Below are positions 33,036 through 41,503 of a stretch of DNA of 64,000 nt, piece after piece; within the stretch, counting starts at the first letter, position 1; each line of letters begins with the position of its first letter. This DNA comes from Actinomycetota bacterium. Its GTDB lineage: Bacteria; Actinomycetota; Actinomycetes; S36-B12; UBA10799. The notes under the pieces are model-generated. The model was not told where the DNA came from. It was given only the letters and a program-made list of their open reading frames with translations, and made no database searches. The DNA lies in NCBI GenBank assembly GCA_020636995.1, contig JACJWU010000002.1, positions 248,001 through 312,000 on the forward strand, read 5' to 3'. The position numbers and the translations under genes are program-made.

Positions 33036-33970
33036 TGCTGCACCGGCTCACAGCCCAGCAGATCGCCGATCTGACCTGGACCGTGCGTCCCGAGCCTGTG
33101 CTCGGACCGCCGCTGCCGTCACCGGTGATCGCCGATCCGACATTCCTGCCGCCCGACCAGACCCCGGATGGACTGTGGCACCTGTGGGCACATTCACTTC
33201 TGGGGCTGCACGCCTATCGCAGTGCTGACGGAATCACCTGGAGGTCTTCGGGTACGGTCACCCGCAATGCGCTGCGTGGTCATGTCGTAGCCGATGGTCC
33301 TGGCTACCGACTGAGTTATGAGAAGACCCGGCTGTTCATGCCACTCGGACTGCCGTGGTCGTCGTGGATCGAGTCGCGTAGCAGCGACGACCTGGAATCC
33401 TGGAGCCAACCAACGGTCTTGCTCCGGCCGTGTCTTGATTGGCATGTGCGGGGACGGGATCGGGCGGTGTCCAACCCCTGCCTGGTTCCGCAGCCCGACG
33501 GCACCTGGAACCTGTACTACTCCGCAGGGCTCACGCAGCTCCCGGACTGCGGATTCCCGGAACCGACATACATCGGTGTGGCGACCGGACCCGGTCCGGA
33601 CGGACCGTTCGACCCGCTGCCCGAGCCTCTGCTAGGTCCCGGCGATGGGCCGGCCAGTCTGTGCGCCGGGGCCTTGAAGGTCCTGGCGTGTGCTGATGGC
33701 TGGGTGGGCTTCCAGAATGCGATCACGTGGGATGGCACCCACTCCGGGTCCGAGATCTGGGTGCTGGGTTCGAAGGACGGCCGCGCTTGGACGGTGCTCT
33801 CGGACCATCCCGCCCTGGCGCCCACAGGATCGGGCTGGATGGCCACGCACGTCTACGCCCTCGACGTGCGGGACACCCCGGTGGGTCCGCGTATGTACTT
33901 CAACGCCCGCGACGCCTATCACTGGACGCGTGGCCGGGAGCGGATCGGACTGGCAACCCCGGCGATGTAG
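33035..33970 (+). CDS. Five-bladed beta-propeller glycosidase-like protein (GH43/GH32 fold)
   Basis: The 311-residue protein lacks a signal peptide. It shows propeller-blade strings typical of GH43/GH32/DUF377 proteins: VIADPTFLPPDQTPDGLWH, SADGITWRSSG, SNPCLVPQPDGTWNLYYSAG and ATGPGPDGPFDPL. Asp in IADPTF is a candidate catalytic residue. Whether it cleaves, phosphorolyses or merely binds a sugar cannot be said. GTG 33035 overlaps the LRV gene's stop by one base. An R2 palindrome begins 25 nt after the stop. Confidence 0.75.
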   Translation: MLHRLTAQQIADLTWTVRPEPVLGPPLPSPVIADPTFLPPDQTPDGLWHLWAHSLLGLHAYRSADGITWRSSGTVTRNALRGHVVADGPGYRLSYEKTRLFMPLGLPWSSWIESRSSDDLESWSQPTVLLRPCLDWHVRGRDRAVSNPCLVPQPDGTWNLYYSAGLTQLPDCGFPEPTYIGVATGPGPDGPFDPLPEPLLGPGDGPASLCAGALKVLACADGWVGFQNAITWDGTHSGSEIWVLGSKDGRAWTVLSDHPALAPTGSGWMATHVYALDVRDTPVGPRMYFNARDAYHWTRGRERIGLATPAM

Positions 33971-33994
33971 GCCCTCGGCAGGGCGCCGCAGCAC

Positions 33995-34071
33995 ATCCGT
34001 GAGCAGTTCAGGAATCCGGGAGCGGTTCGCCGGCGGTCAAGTGCTCCCGGATGTGCAGAGTGCTCACGGAT
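33995..34071. repeat. R2 element, copy 2
   Basis: This 77-bp element has ATCCGTGAGC at 33995, ATCCGGGAGC at 34014, GCTCCCGGAT at 34043 and GCTCACGGAT at 34062. The inner and outer pairs are each perfect inverted repeats. Geometry is identical to copies 1 and 3. It lies between the propeller gene and the tRNA tail array. Confidence 0.88.
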
Positions 34072-34094
34072 CTTGCGGGGAGCATCCCGGAGCC

Positions 34095-34341
34095 GTGACA
34101 CGCAGAAGGAGCCCGCGAGGGGCTCCTTCTCCATGTGCCCCCGGCAGGACTCCGTCGCCCCGCGTGGCGGGGCTCCTCCTCGAACCCTGCATGGGGTGTG
34201 ACGAACAAAAGCAGCCCGCAAGGGGCTGCCTTCGTTCGTGCCCCCGGCAGGACTCCGTCGCCCCGCACGGCGGGGCTCCTCCTCGAACCCTGCATGGGGT
34301 GTGACATGCAGAAGGAGCCCGCGAGGGGCTCCTTCTCCATG
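34095..34341 (-). repeat. Tandem 103-bp repeats recreating the tRNA-Arg 3' end
   Basis: Reading in the tRNA direction, the tRNA tail ATCCTGCCGGGGGCAC is followed by a hairpin. A T-arm-like segment then ends in GTCCTGCCGGGGGCAC, and the pattern repeats. Landmarks recur at 34135, 34238 and 34341, exactly 103 nt apart. Each unit has a terminator-like hairpin (GAAGGAGCCC with GGGCTCCTTC at 34311-34335 and its equivalents) and an inner GCCCCGC/GCGGGGC hairpin. The hairpin in the middle copy differs by paired changes. No protein-coding frame here is credible. Confidence 0.85.
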
Positions 34342-34413
34342 TGCCCCCGGCAGGATTCGAACCTGCGCGCATGGCTCCGGAGGCCACTGCTCTATCCCCT
34401 GAGCTACGGGGGC
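34342..34413 (-). tRNA. tRNA-Arg (anticodon CCG)
   Basis: The 72-nt sequence folds into a full cloverleaf: acceptor GCCCCCG/CGGGGGC, D-stem GCTC/GAGC, anticodon stem GTGGC/GCCAT with loop CTCCGGA (anticodon CCG, reading CGG), a 4-nt variable loop, and T-arm GCAGG-TTCGAAT-CCTGC. The discriminator is A, and CCA is not encoded. Two 103-bp repeats that end with the same 15 bases follow its 3' side. Confidence 0.97.
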
Positions 34414-34473
34414 TTCAGGGCTCTCCAAGCCTAGCAACGACTGTGTTGGCGACCTCCGCCCGGATCCACAGGT

Positions 34474-34479
34474 TACGGT
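34474..34479 (+). promoter_or_regulatory. Candidate -10 box TACGGT
   Basis: TACGGT ends 6 nt before the lipoprotein GTG at 34486, giving a leaderless arrangement. Confidence 0.4.
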
Positions 34480-34485
34480 CGGGAT

Positions 34486-35061
34486 GTGCGCTGGACACTG
34501 ATCGCCTCCTTGGTGGTGCTTGCAGGGTGCCAGCAGATGCAGCCGGCGCCACATCCGACGACGCTGCCGGGTCCGGTGGCGGCCGGACGACCCGAGGCGC
34601 CGATCATGGTGGCCGACCAGGACTGGGCTCCGTGTACGGGCAAACAGATGCGCAAGTATCCGCCAGTGCTCGACGAACCGGCCAGCACCTACTACGCCGG
34701 GCCCTGGTGCCAGGATGCCGACGGTGGCACCCGCTTCATGTGGATGTACGCCGAGCCGCTGTTCCCGGGGGAGACGCCGGAGGAGGTGCGCGGCTACGTC
34801 AACGAGGACGCGAGTCTGCTGGTGCGCGGGCTGCGAACCACCGGCTACCAGCCGGTCCGCGCGGGACAGCGTGGTGACGACGTGTTCTACGAGGCCCGAC
34901 GCCCCACCTCGGAGAACCTGGTCAGCGTCGCGGTCCTCGGCGACGATGTGCCGCCAGAGGGGCAGGCCTACGCGGGCGACAACCCCCTTCGGGTTGTGGT
35001 CGCGGTCCGCAAGGCCGGGCCGGACGATACGCCGAGTCCGTCCCGGACGCCGAGCCCCTAA
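34486..35061 (+). CDS. Putative lipoprotein, unknown function
   Basis: The 191-residue protein has a short signal peptide ending in a lipobox (LIASLVVLAGC, Cys at residue 15). It is therefore probably lipid-anchored on the outer face of the membrane. A Pro-rich stretch follows. The body contains DWAPCTGKQMRKYPPVLDEP and YYAGPWCQDADGG, whose two cysteines could form a disulfide. The C-terminus is Pro/Ser-rich (PSPSRTPSP). I recognise no domain. GTG 34486 appears leaderless. Its TAA stop is the first part of the -10 box of argS, so the two genes sit very tightly. Confidence 0.75.
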   Translation: MRWTLIASLVVLAGCQQMQPAPHPTTLPGPVAAGRPEAPIMVADQDWAPCTGKQMRKYPPVLDEPASTYYAGPWCQDADGGTRFMWMYAEPLFPGETPEEVRGYVNEDASLLVRGLRTTGYQPVRAGQRGDDVFYEARRPTSENLVSVAVLGDDVPPEGQAYAGDNPLRVVVAVRKAGPDDTPSPSRTPSP

Positions 35062-35064
35062 TCT
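35059..35064 (+). promoter_or_regulatory. Candidate -10 box TAATCT of argS
   Basis: TAATCT ends 6 nt before the argS ATG and contains the TAA stop of the lipoprotein gene. No ribosome-binding site is visible. Confidence 0.45.
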
Positions 35065-35070
35065 GGGTGT

Positions 35071-36717
35071 ATGACACCTGAAGCCCTCGCTGCCGCCATC
35101 AGCGACGCCCTGGCAGAAGTCCCCGACGTGCCGTCAGACGGGGTTGAGGTGAAGGTGGAACGCCCGAAGAACCGCGATCACGGCGACTACGCGACCAATG
35201 TGGCCCTCGTGCTGGCCAAGCGCGCGGGGATGCCCCCGCGCGACCTGGCCACGAAGATCGTCGCCGCACTGGCCGGAAACCCGGGGATCGCGGCCCTGGA
35301 CATCGCGGGTCCGGGTTTCATCAACATCACGCTCGCGGCCGACGCCGCCGGGGAGATCGCGCGCACGATCGTGGAGCAGGGGAGTACCTACGGAACGATC
35401 GACGCACTGTTCGGGACGGCGGTCAACCTCGAGTTCATCTCTGCCAATCCGACGGGACCGCTGCATCTCGGGCACACACGGTGGGCGGCTGTCGGTGATG
35501 CGATGGCCCGCGTGCTGGCTGCGGCCGGCGCCGAGGTCACACGTGAGTTCTACGTCAACGACCGCGGCGTCCAGATGGACAAGTTCGGGTTGTCGTTGGA
35601 GGCGTCCGCCCTGGGTGAGCAGGTCCCGGAAGGTGGATATCAGGGCGAGTACATCCACGAACTGGCCGCCCAGATCGTGGCCGACGATCCGGCGATCGTC
35701 GACCTTCCGGAAGGCGAGCGGATGGTGGCATTCCGCGAGGCGGGCTATGCGCTGCAACTGCAGCAGCAGAAGGACGTTCTGGACAACTTCCGGACACACT
35801 TCGACGTCTGGTACTCCGAGCGTTCGCTGCATGAGACCGGAGCGGTTGATCGCGGTATGGCGAAACTGCGCGAACAGGGTCATGTGTTCGAGCACGAAGG
35901 AGCGGTCTGGCTCCGCACCACTGACTTCGACGACGACAAGGATCGCGTTCTGATCAAAGCCGATGGGGAGCTCACCTACTTCGCCTCGGACACGGCCTAC
36001 TACGTCGACAAGCGCGACCGCGGGTTCGACATCTGCATCTACCTGCTGGGTGCCGACCACCACGGCTATGTGAACCGGCTGCGCGCGGTGGCCGCGTGCG
36101 CCGGTGACAACCCCGACTACAACATCGAGATCCTCATCGGCCAACTCGTGAAGATGTTCAAGGGCGGGGAGGAAGTGCGGCTGAGCAAACGTGCCGGAGC
36201 CATCGTGACGCTCGAGGACCTTGTGGATGAGGTAGGTGTGGACGCGGCACGGTACACGCTGATCCGCTACCCGGCGGATTCGCCGCTGACGATGGACCTC
36301 GACCTGCTGGTGCAGCGGACCAACGAGAACCCGGTGTACTACGTGCAGTACGCCCACGCCCGCATCTCGTCGGTTCTGCGCAACGCCGCCGACCTCGGGA
36401 TCGATTGGCGGGCGTTGGACTTCGACCCCGGACTGCTGACACATGAACGCGAGTCGGCGTTGCTGGGAGTTCTGGCGGAGTTCCCGCGGATCATCGCCAC
36501 AGCTGCCGAGTTGCGCGAACCGCACCGGGTCAGCCGATACCTCGAAGAGGTGGCGACCGCCTACCACAAGTTTTACGACTCCTGCCGCGTTCTGCCCCGC
36601 GCGGATGAGGAACTCGAGCCTCTGCACATCGCGCGTCTGTGGCTGTGCGCCGCGGCGCGACAGGTGGTGGCCAACGGCCTGGAACTGTGCGGCGTGAGTG
36701 CGCCGGAGCGCATGTGA
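35071..36717 (+). CDS. argS: Arginyl-tRNA synthetase
   Basis: The 548-residue class I synthetase has an N-terminal Add1 domain (VEVKVERPKNRDHGDYATNVAL), the HIGH-type motif PTGPLHLGHTRWAAVGD, and the KMSK-like VRLSKRAGAIVTLEDL. The DALR anticodon-binding domain (NPVYYVQYAHARISSVLRNA to the end) is complete. It charges tRNA-Arg with arginine. The tRNA-Arg(CCG) gene lies about 650 nt upstream on the other strand. argS heads the conserved block argS-lysA-hom-thrC-thrB-rho known from Rv1292-Rv1297. Its stop overlaps the next start as GTGA. Confidence 0.97.
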   Translation: MTPEALAAAISDALAEVPDVPSDGVEVKVERPKNRDHGDYATNVALVLAKRAGMPPRDLATKIVAALAGNPGIAALDIAGPGFINITLAADAAGEIARTIVEQGSTYGTIDALFGTAVNLEFISANPTGPLHLGHTRWAAVGDAMARVLAAAGAEVTREFYVNDRGVQMDKFGLSLEASALGEQVPEGGYQGEYIHELAAQIVADDPAIVDLPEGERMVAFREAGYALQLQQQKDVLDNFRTHFDVWYSERSLHETGAVDRGMAKLREQGHVFEHEGAVWLRTTDFDDDKDRVLIKADGELTYFASDTAYYVDKRDRGFDICIYLLGADHHGYVNRLRAVAACAGDNPDYNIEILIGQLVKMFKGGEEVRLSKRAGAIVTLEDLVDEVGVDAARYTLIRYPADSPLTMDLDLLVQRTNENPVYYVQYAHARISSVLRNAADLGIDWRALDFDPGLLTHERESALLGVLAEFPRIIATAAELREPHRVSRYLEEVATAYHKFYDSCRVLPRADEELEPLHIARLWLCAAARQVVANGLELCGVSAPERM

Positions 36718-37517
36718 GAAGGACCGCTCTGATCACGGGAGCATCTTCCGGGATCGGCCTTGCCACGGCCCGGCTGCTGCGCGAGCGTGGCTACTCACTG
36801 GCCCTCGTGGCACGATCGGCAGACCGTCTGAATGACGTCGCAGAGGATCTCGGCGCGTTCGCCATACCGTGCGACGTGAGCGACATCGACGCGTTGCCGG
36901 ACCTGGTCGCCGCTGTCGTCTCGGACTTCGGCAGCCTCGATGTGCTGGTGAACAACGCGGGCGTGCACCACCGGGGTTCGATGCTTCGGCACAGTCCTGA
37001 ACAGTTGGCGCAGATGATCGTGGTGAACACAGCCGCGCCCATCGCGCTGACCCGCGCTGCCGCCGACGTGATGCGGCCCGGCTCAGTTGTTGTGAACGTC
37101 GGCAGCCTGGCCGGGAAGTTGCCGGTACCCGGGGCAGCCACCTACTCCGGCAGCAAGGCGGGGATCCGGTTCTGGGCGCTGGCGGCCGCAGAGGATCTGG
37201 CCGAACGTGGCATCCGGATCGCCACGGTCAACCCTGGCCCCGTGGATTCCGGGTTCCTGGAGGCGGACCTCGCGAACGTCACACCCATGACATTCAGTCA
37301 GCCGATGAGCACGGTCGAGCAGTGCGCCGAGGCTGTCCTGCGCGCCATCGAGGCCGATGAGTCCCCGATGGAGATCGACCTCCCCGCGGCCTCTGGGAGA
37401 CTTGCCACACTCGGTTATGTCGCGCCGCCGTTGCGCAGGCTGCTCCGACCGGCCCTCGAGAAGCGCGGGGCGAAGGTCAAAGCGGAACTCATGCGGCGCA
37501 AAGGCCTGTCCGGCTGA
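36714..37517 (+). CDS. Short-chain dehydrogenase/reductase
   Basis: The 267-residue SDR has ITGASSGIGLATARLL, LVNNAGVHHRGS, VNVGSLAGKLP, and the Tyr/Lys pair in ATYSGSKAGIRFW. The long basic C-terminus (RRLLRPALEKRGAKVKAELMRRK) is like that of membrane-associated SDRs acting on lipids or long-chain substrates. The substrate is unknown. GTG 36714 overlaps the argS stop by 4 nt. It intervenes between argS and lysA, which are adjacent in mycobacteria. A large inverted-repeat element begins 8 nt after its stop. Confidence 0.86.
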   Translation: MRRTALITGASSGIGLATARLLRERGYSLALVARSADRLNDVAEDLGAFAIPCDVSDIDALPDLVAAVVSDFGSLDVLVNNAGVHHRGSMLRHSPEQLAQMIVVNTAAPIALTRAAADVMRPGSVVVNVGSLAGKLPVPGAATYSGSKAGIRFWALAAAEDLAERGIRIATVNPGPVDSGFLEADLANVTPMTFSQPMSTVEQCAEAVLRAIEADESPMEIDLPAASGRLATLGYVAPPLRRLLRPALEKRGAKVKAELMRRKGLSG

Positions 37518-37525
37518 CCCGGCGA

Positions 37526-37627
37526 CCGTACAGAACTGGTTGGCGGGGCACCCGACACGCCGCGGGTGTCGCACAGACGACGGCGTGTCGCCGCTCGAAA
37601 GGGCCCTTGCGAACCAGTTCAGTACGG
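37526..37627. repeat. 102-bp nested inverted repeat (MITE-like or attenuator-like)
   Basis: The ends CCGTACAGAACTGGTT (37526-37541) and AACCAGTTCAGTACGG (37612-37627) are inverted repeats with one mismatch. Inside, CGACACGCCG (37553-37562) pairs with CGGCGTGTCG (37581-37590). An alternative hairpin, CACCCG/CGGGTG (37550-37568), competes with it. No target-site duplication is seen. It lies between the SDR gene and the lysA promoter and may also end transcription. Confidence 0.65.
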
Positions 37628-37653
37628 CTACAAGCCCGCACTTCTCCCGCCGA

Positions 37654-37659
37654 TACCCT
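37654..37659 (+). promoter_or_regulatory. Candidate -10 box TACCCT of lysA
   Basis: TACCCT ends 7 nt before the lysA ATG and matches the box ahead of the ATP-grasp gene at 475. Confidence 0.45.
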
Positions 37660-37666
37660 GATTCCC

Positions 37667-39058
37667 ATGCCCGCACATCCCGCCGGACCCCGTCACGAGG
37701 ACATCGTCCACGCCGCCGCCATCGGCGAGGTCCCCCATGACCTCAACGCACTGAGCCCGGCCGTGTGGCCGCTCACGGCTGAGCGCGTCGACGGCGTGTT
37801 GTCGGTGGCCGGGGTACCCGCCACCGACGCGGTCGCCGAGTTCGGCAGTCCGCTGTTCATGCTCGACGAGAAGCACTTCAGGGCGGCCGCCCGCAGTTAC
37901 GCCGAGGCCTACGCCGGTGCGGACGTGTACTACGCGGCCAAGGCCTTCCTCACCACGCGCGTCGCGCGATGGGCGGTCGAGGAGGGATTGCGCATCGATG
38001 TGTGCACCCTTGGCGAGATGGAGGTCGCGCTGCGCGCTGGGGTGCCGGGTGAAAGCTTGCTGTTCCACGGCAACAACAAGAGCGTCGCTGAACTGCGGCG
38101 GGCGCTCGAGGTGGGCGTGGGCCGCATCGTGATCGACTCTGTCACCGAGATCGAACGGCTCGCAGACCTGGCGCGGGCACTCGGTGTGCGGCCGAAGGTC
38201 CTGGTCCGGGTGACCGTCGGCGTCGAGGCGCACACCCATGAGTTCATCGCGACCGCCCACGAGGATCAGAAGTTCGGTCTCGCGCTGGCCGGTGGGGTGG
38301 CCTTCGCCGCTGCACAGACGGTTGCCTCCGAACCCGCCATGGAGTTGATCGGGCTGCACAGCCACATCGGGTCCCAGATCTTCGACGCAGCCGGCTTCGA
38401 GGTCGCCGCGCACCGGATGGCGGGGCTGGTCGCCGACCTCGTCAACTCCGGCATCGCCGTGGCCGAACTCAACCTCGGCGGCGGGATGGGGATCGCTTAC
38501 ACCGATGACGAGGACCCGCCGCAGGTCGCCGACATGGCAAAGCAGCTCACCGCCATCGTCACCCGGGAGTGCGAGTTGGCCGGCGTGCCCGTTCCACGGC
38601 TGGCTGTCGAACCCGGACGCGCGATCGTGGGCAGCGCCGGCATCACGGTCTACGAGGTGGGGACCGTCAAGGCGGTGGATCTGGGGGGCCGCAGTCGGTT
38701 GTACGTCTCCGTGGACGGCGGCATGAGCGACAACATCCGCACGGCGCTCTACGGGGCCGACTACACGGTGGTGTTGGCGAACCGGGAGTCCGTCGCCGAC
38801 CCTGTGGTCGCACGGGTGGTCGGCAAGCACTGCGAGAGCGGGGATGTCGTGGTCCGTGATGCGTGGTTGCCCGGTGATGTGCGCGCCGGGGATCTGCTGG
38901 CCGTGGCCGCGACCGGCGCCTACTGCCGCAGCATGGCCAGCAACTACAACTACCTTCCCCGTCCGGCGGTGGTCTCCGCAGCGTCCGGGGAGTGCCAGGT
39001 GATGCTGCGGCGCGAGACACTCGACGATCTGCTGGCCGCGGACGCCGGGGTGGACTGA
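37667..39058 (+). CDS. lysA: Diaminopimelate decarboxylase
   Basis: The 463-residue fold-III PLP enzyme has FGSPLFMLDEKHFRAAA, the PLP Lys in DVYYAAKAFLT, the GLHSHIGSQIFD motif, LNLGGGMGIAY, and the catalytic Cys region VGKHCESGDVV followed by AYCRSMASNYN. It makes lysine from meso-diaminopimelate in the cytoplasm. ATG 37667 is chosen over upstream in-frame codons because the -10-like box implies transcription starts there. It begins the aspartate-family cluster lysA-hom-thrC-thrB. A 6-bp hairpin directly follows the stop (39059-39080) but is weak as a terminator. Confidence 0.96.
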   Translation: MPAHPAGPRHEDIVHAAAIGEVPHDLNALSPAVWPLTAERVDGVLSVAGVPATDAVAEFGSPLFMLDEKHFRAAARSYAEAYAGADVYYAAKAFLTTRVARWAVEEGLRIDVCTLGEMEVALRAGVPGESLLFHGNNKSVAELRRALEVGVGRIVIDSVTEIERLADLARALGVRPKVLVRVTVGVEAHTHEFIATAHEDQKFGLALAGGVAFAAAQTVASEPAMELIGLHSHIGSQIFDAAGFEVAAHRMAGLVADLVNSGIAVAELNLGGGMGIAYTDDEDPPQVADMAKQLTAIVTRECELAGVPVPRLAVEPGRAIVGSAGITVYEVGTVKAVDLGGRSRLYVSVDGGMSDNIRTALYGADYTVVLANRESVADPVVARVVGKHCESGDVVVRDAWLPGDVRAGDLLAVAATGAYCRSMASNYNYLPRPAVVSAASGECQVMLRRETLDDLLAADAGVD

Positions 39059-39164
39059 GCGGGATTCCACGGCGTCCCGCGTTCCGAGTGTCGCCGCGCT
39101 GCACCGTTCTCATGACGGTCGAGGTGCGAAGAACCCGATGGCGTCCGCATGGGAGACTTGGGGC

Positions 39165-40463
39165 GTGTCTGATTCTGTCGTGCGTGTAGCCCTGCTCGGT
39201 GGCGGCACGGTTGGCTCCCAGGTCGCCCGGTTGCTAACCGATTCCGCGGACGATCTGCAGGCTCGGGTGGGTGCCCCTCTCGAACTGGTCGGGGTTGCCG
39301 TGCGCGACCTCAGCAAACCCCGACCGGGTATCCCGGCGGACCTGCTGACCGATGACCCCTTCGCTGTCGTCAAACGCGAGGACGTGGACATCGTCGTCGA
39401 GGTGATGGGTGGCATAGACCCGACCAAGGAGTTGCTGGAGACGGCCCTGCGCAACGGGGCGAGTGTGATCACGGCGAACAAGGCTCTGCTCAGTGAACAC
39501 GGTGCGGCCCTGCATGAGATCGCCCATGAGAACGGCGTCGACTTGTTCTACGAGGCTGCAGTCGCCGGGGCCATTCCGTTGCTGCGGCCGCTGCGGGAGT
39601 CGCTTGCCGGCGATCAGGTGCAGCGGGTGCTGGGGATCGTCAACGGCACCACCAACTACATCCTCACCAAGATGGACGAAGAGGGTGCCGACTACGGCGA
39701 GGTGCTCGCGGAGGCGCAGCGACTCGGATACGCCGAGGCGGACCCGACCGCCGATGTCGAGGGTCACGACGCGGCTGCCAAGGCGGCGATCCTCGCGACG
39801 TTGGCTTTCCACTCCAGCGTGACGCTGTCCGACGTGTACTGCGAAGGCATCAGTTCGGTGACCCTGCGCGACGTCGAGGCCGCCAAGGACCTCGGATTCG
39901 TGATCAAGTTGCTGGCGGTCGCCGAGCGCACGCCTGATGGTCAGGGAGTCGTCACCCGGGTGCACCCGGCGATGGTGGCGCGTTCCCACCCGTTGGCCAG
40001 TGTGCGTGACGCTTTCAACGCGGTGTTCGTCGAGGCCGAGTCCGCTGGGCAGATGATGTTCTACGGCCGCGGTGCCGGTGGTGAACCCACCGCCAGTGCC
40101 GTGCTGGGTGACCTGGTGACCGCGGCGCGCAACCGCCGAGCGGGAGCTGCTGGGCAGGCGCAGTCGGTGTACGCCGGACTGCAGCCGCGCCCGATCGGCG
40201 AGGCGGTCACGCGCTACACCGTCAACTTGGACGTCGCCGACCGGCCCGGCGTCCTCGCTCAGATCGCTACGTGTTTCGGGGACCACGACGTCTCCATCCA
40301 GACCGTGCGTCAGGACACGGACGAGGACACCGGTCGGGCGGCGCTCTTGATCCGCACACACTCGGCCACCGAGGCCGCACTGTCGGCCACCGTCACCGCG
40401 CTGCGGGACCTCGACAGCGTGAACGAGGTCGTGGCGGTCATGCGAGTGGAAGGTGACGAATGA
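39165..40463 (+). CDS. hom: Homoserine dehydrogenase
   Basis: The 432-residue protein has an NAD(P)-binding N-terminus ([17 protein letters not shown]), the substrate domain with [16 protein letters not shown] and [13 protein letters not shown], and the catalytic Lys region [12 protein letters not shown]. It ends in an ACT domain ([22 protein letters not shown]), through which threonine feedback usually acts. It converts aspartate semialdehyde to homoserine. GTG 39165 is preceded by GAGACT 6 nt away, a weaker leaderless-type box. thrC starts within its stop codon (ATGA overlap). Confidence 0.96.
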   Translation: MSDSVVRVALLGGGTVGSQVARLLTDSADDLQARVGAPLELVGVAVRDLSKPRPGIPADLLTDDPFAVVKREDVDIVVEVMGGIDPTKELLETALRNGASVITANKALLSEHGAALHEIAHENGVDLFYEAAVAGAIPLLRPLRESLAGDQVQRVLGIVNGTTNYILTKMDEEGADYGEVLAEAQRLGYAEADPTADVEGHDAAAKAAILATLAFHSSVTLSDVYCEGISSVTLRDVEAAKDLGFVIKLLAVAERTPDGQGVVTRVHPAMVARSHPLASVRDAFNAVFVEAESAGQMMFYGRGAGGEPTASAVLGDLVTAARNRRAGAAGQAQSVYAGLQPRPIGEAVTRYTVNLDVADRPGVLAQIATCFGDHDVSIQTVRQDTDEDTGRAALLIRTHSATEAALSATVTALRDLDSVNEVVAVMRVEGDE

Positions 40464-41503
40464 GCGCCCACATCTGGCGGGGGATCATCGAGGAGTACCG
40501 GTCGCACCTGCCGGTCTCGGAGCAGACCCCGGTCATCACCCTGCGCGAGGGAGGCACGCCGCTGGTGCGTGCCAACCGGGTCAGCGAGATGACCGGCTGT
40601 GAGGTCTATCTCAAGGTGGAGGGCGCGAACCCCACCGGGTCCTTCAAGGACCGCGGTATGACGATGGCGATCTCCGAAGCCGCTCGAGAGGGCGCGAAGG
40701 CCGTCATCTGTGCCTCCACGGGCAACACGAGCGCCAGTGCGGCGGCCTACGCAGTGCGTGCGGACATGGTCTGTGCGGTGCTGGTGCCGGCCGGGAAGAT
40801 CGCCATGGGCAAGCTGGCGCAGGCACTGGTGCACGGCGCGCGACTGTTGCAGGTCGACGGAAACTTCGACGACTGTCTGACCCTGGCCCGGGAACTGTCC
40901 GAGGAGTATCCGGTGGCGCTGGTGAACAGCGTCAACCCGGCACGCATCGAAGGGCAGAAGACCGCCAGCTTCGAGATCGTGGACCAACTCGGGGCCGCCC
41001 CCGACATCCATTGCCTGCCGGTCGGCAACGCCGGCAACATCACGGCGTACTGGAAGGGGTACCGCGAGTACGCGACATCACCGCGGATGTGGGGTTTCCA
41101 GGCCGCGGGTGCGGCGCCGATCGTGCGCGGTGCTCCGGTGCGGTCCCCACAGACCATCGCGACGGCCATTCGGATCGGCAACCCCGCATCCTGGGCATTT
41201 GCCGAGGCCGCTCGGGACGAGTCGGGTGGTGTGATCGAGATGGTCACCGACCGGCAGATCCTCAGCGCGTACAAACTGCTGGCCGCAGGTGAAGGGGTGT
41301 TCGTGGAGCCCGCGTCGGCCGCCGGCGTGGCGGGCCTGCTTCAGAAACATGCCGCTGGTGAACTCGACGCCGGGCAGACCGTGGTGTGCACGGTCACCGG
41401 GAACGGCTTGAAGGATCCGCAGTGGGCGATTGCCGGAGCCCCGCAACCGGTCGGTATCGCGATCGACGCGCAGGCCGCCGCTGCCGAGTTGGGGCTCATC
41501 TGA
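40460..41503 (+). CDS. thrC: Threonine synthase
   Basis: The 347-residue PLP enzyme has the Lys in [14 protein letters not shown], the [14 protein letters not shown] loop, and the phosphate-binding [13 protein letters not shown]. It converts O-phosphohomoserine to threonine. The short form is the one usual in actinobacteria. It overlaps hom by 4 nt and thrB by 1 nt, so the threonine operon hom-thrC-thrB is tightly coupled. The order equals Rv1294-Rv1295-Rv1296. Confidence 0.96.
   Translation: MSAHIWRGIIEEYRSHLPVSEQTPVITLREGGTPLVRANRVSEMTGCEVYLKVEGANPTGSFKDRGMTMAISEAAREGAKAVICASTGNTSASAAAYAVRADMVCAVLVPAGKIAMGKLAQALVHGARLLQVDGNFDDCLTLARELSEEYPVALVNSVNPARIEGQKTASFEIVDQLGAAPDIHCLPVGNAGNITAYWKGYREYATSPRMWGFQAAGAAPIVRGAPVRSPQTIATAIRIGNPASWAFAEAARDESGGVIEMVTDRQILSAYKLLAAGEGVFVEPASAAGVAGLLQKHAAGELDAGQTVVCTVTGNGLKDPQWAIAGAPQPVGIAIDAQAAAAELGLI

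Noticed and set aside
34095..34341. Possible CRISPR array
   Set aside because: Units abut without unique spacers, are 103 bp long and derive from the tRNA 3' end. No cas gene is near.
34095..34413. Prophage or island attachment site at tRNA-Arg
   Set aside because: No integrase or phage gene is near, and the repeated segment is a tandem tail rather than the far end of an island.
34008..34554. Several frames reading through the tRNA tail repeats
   Set aside because: They merely translate the 103-bp non-coding repeats and the tRNA itself.
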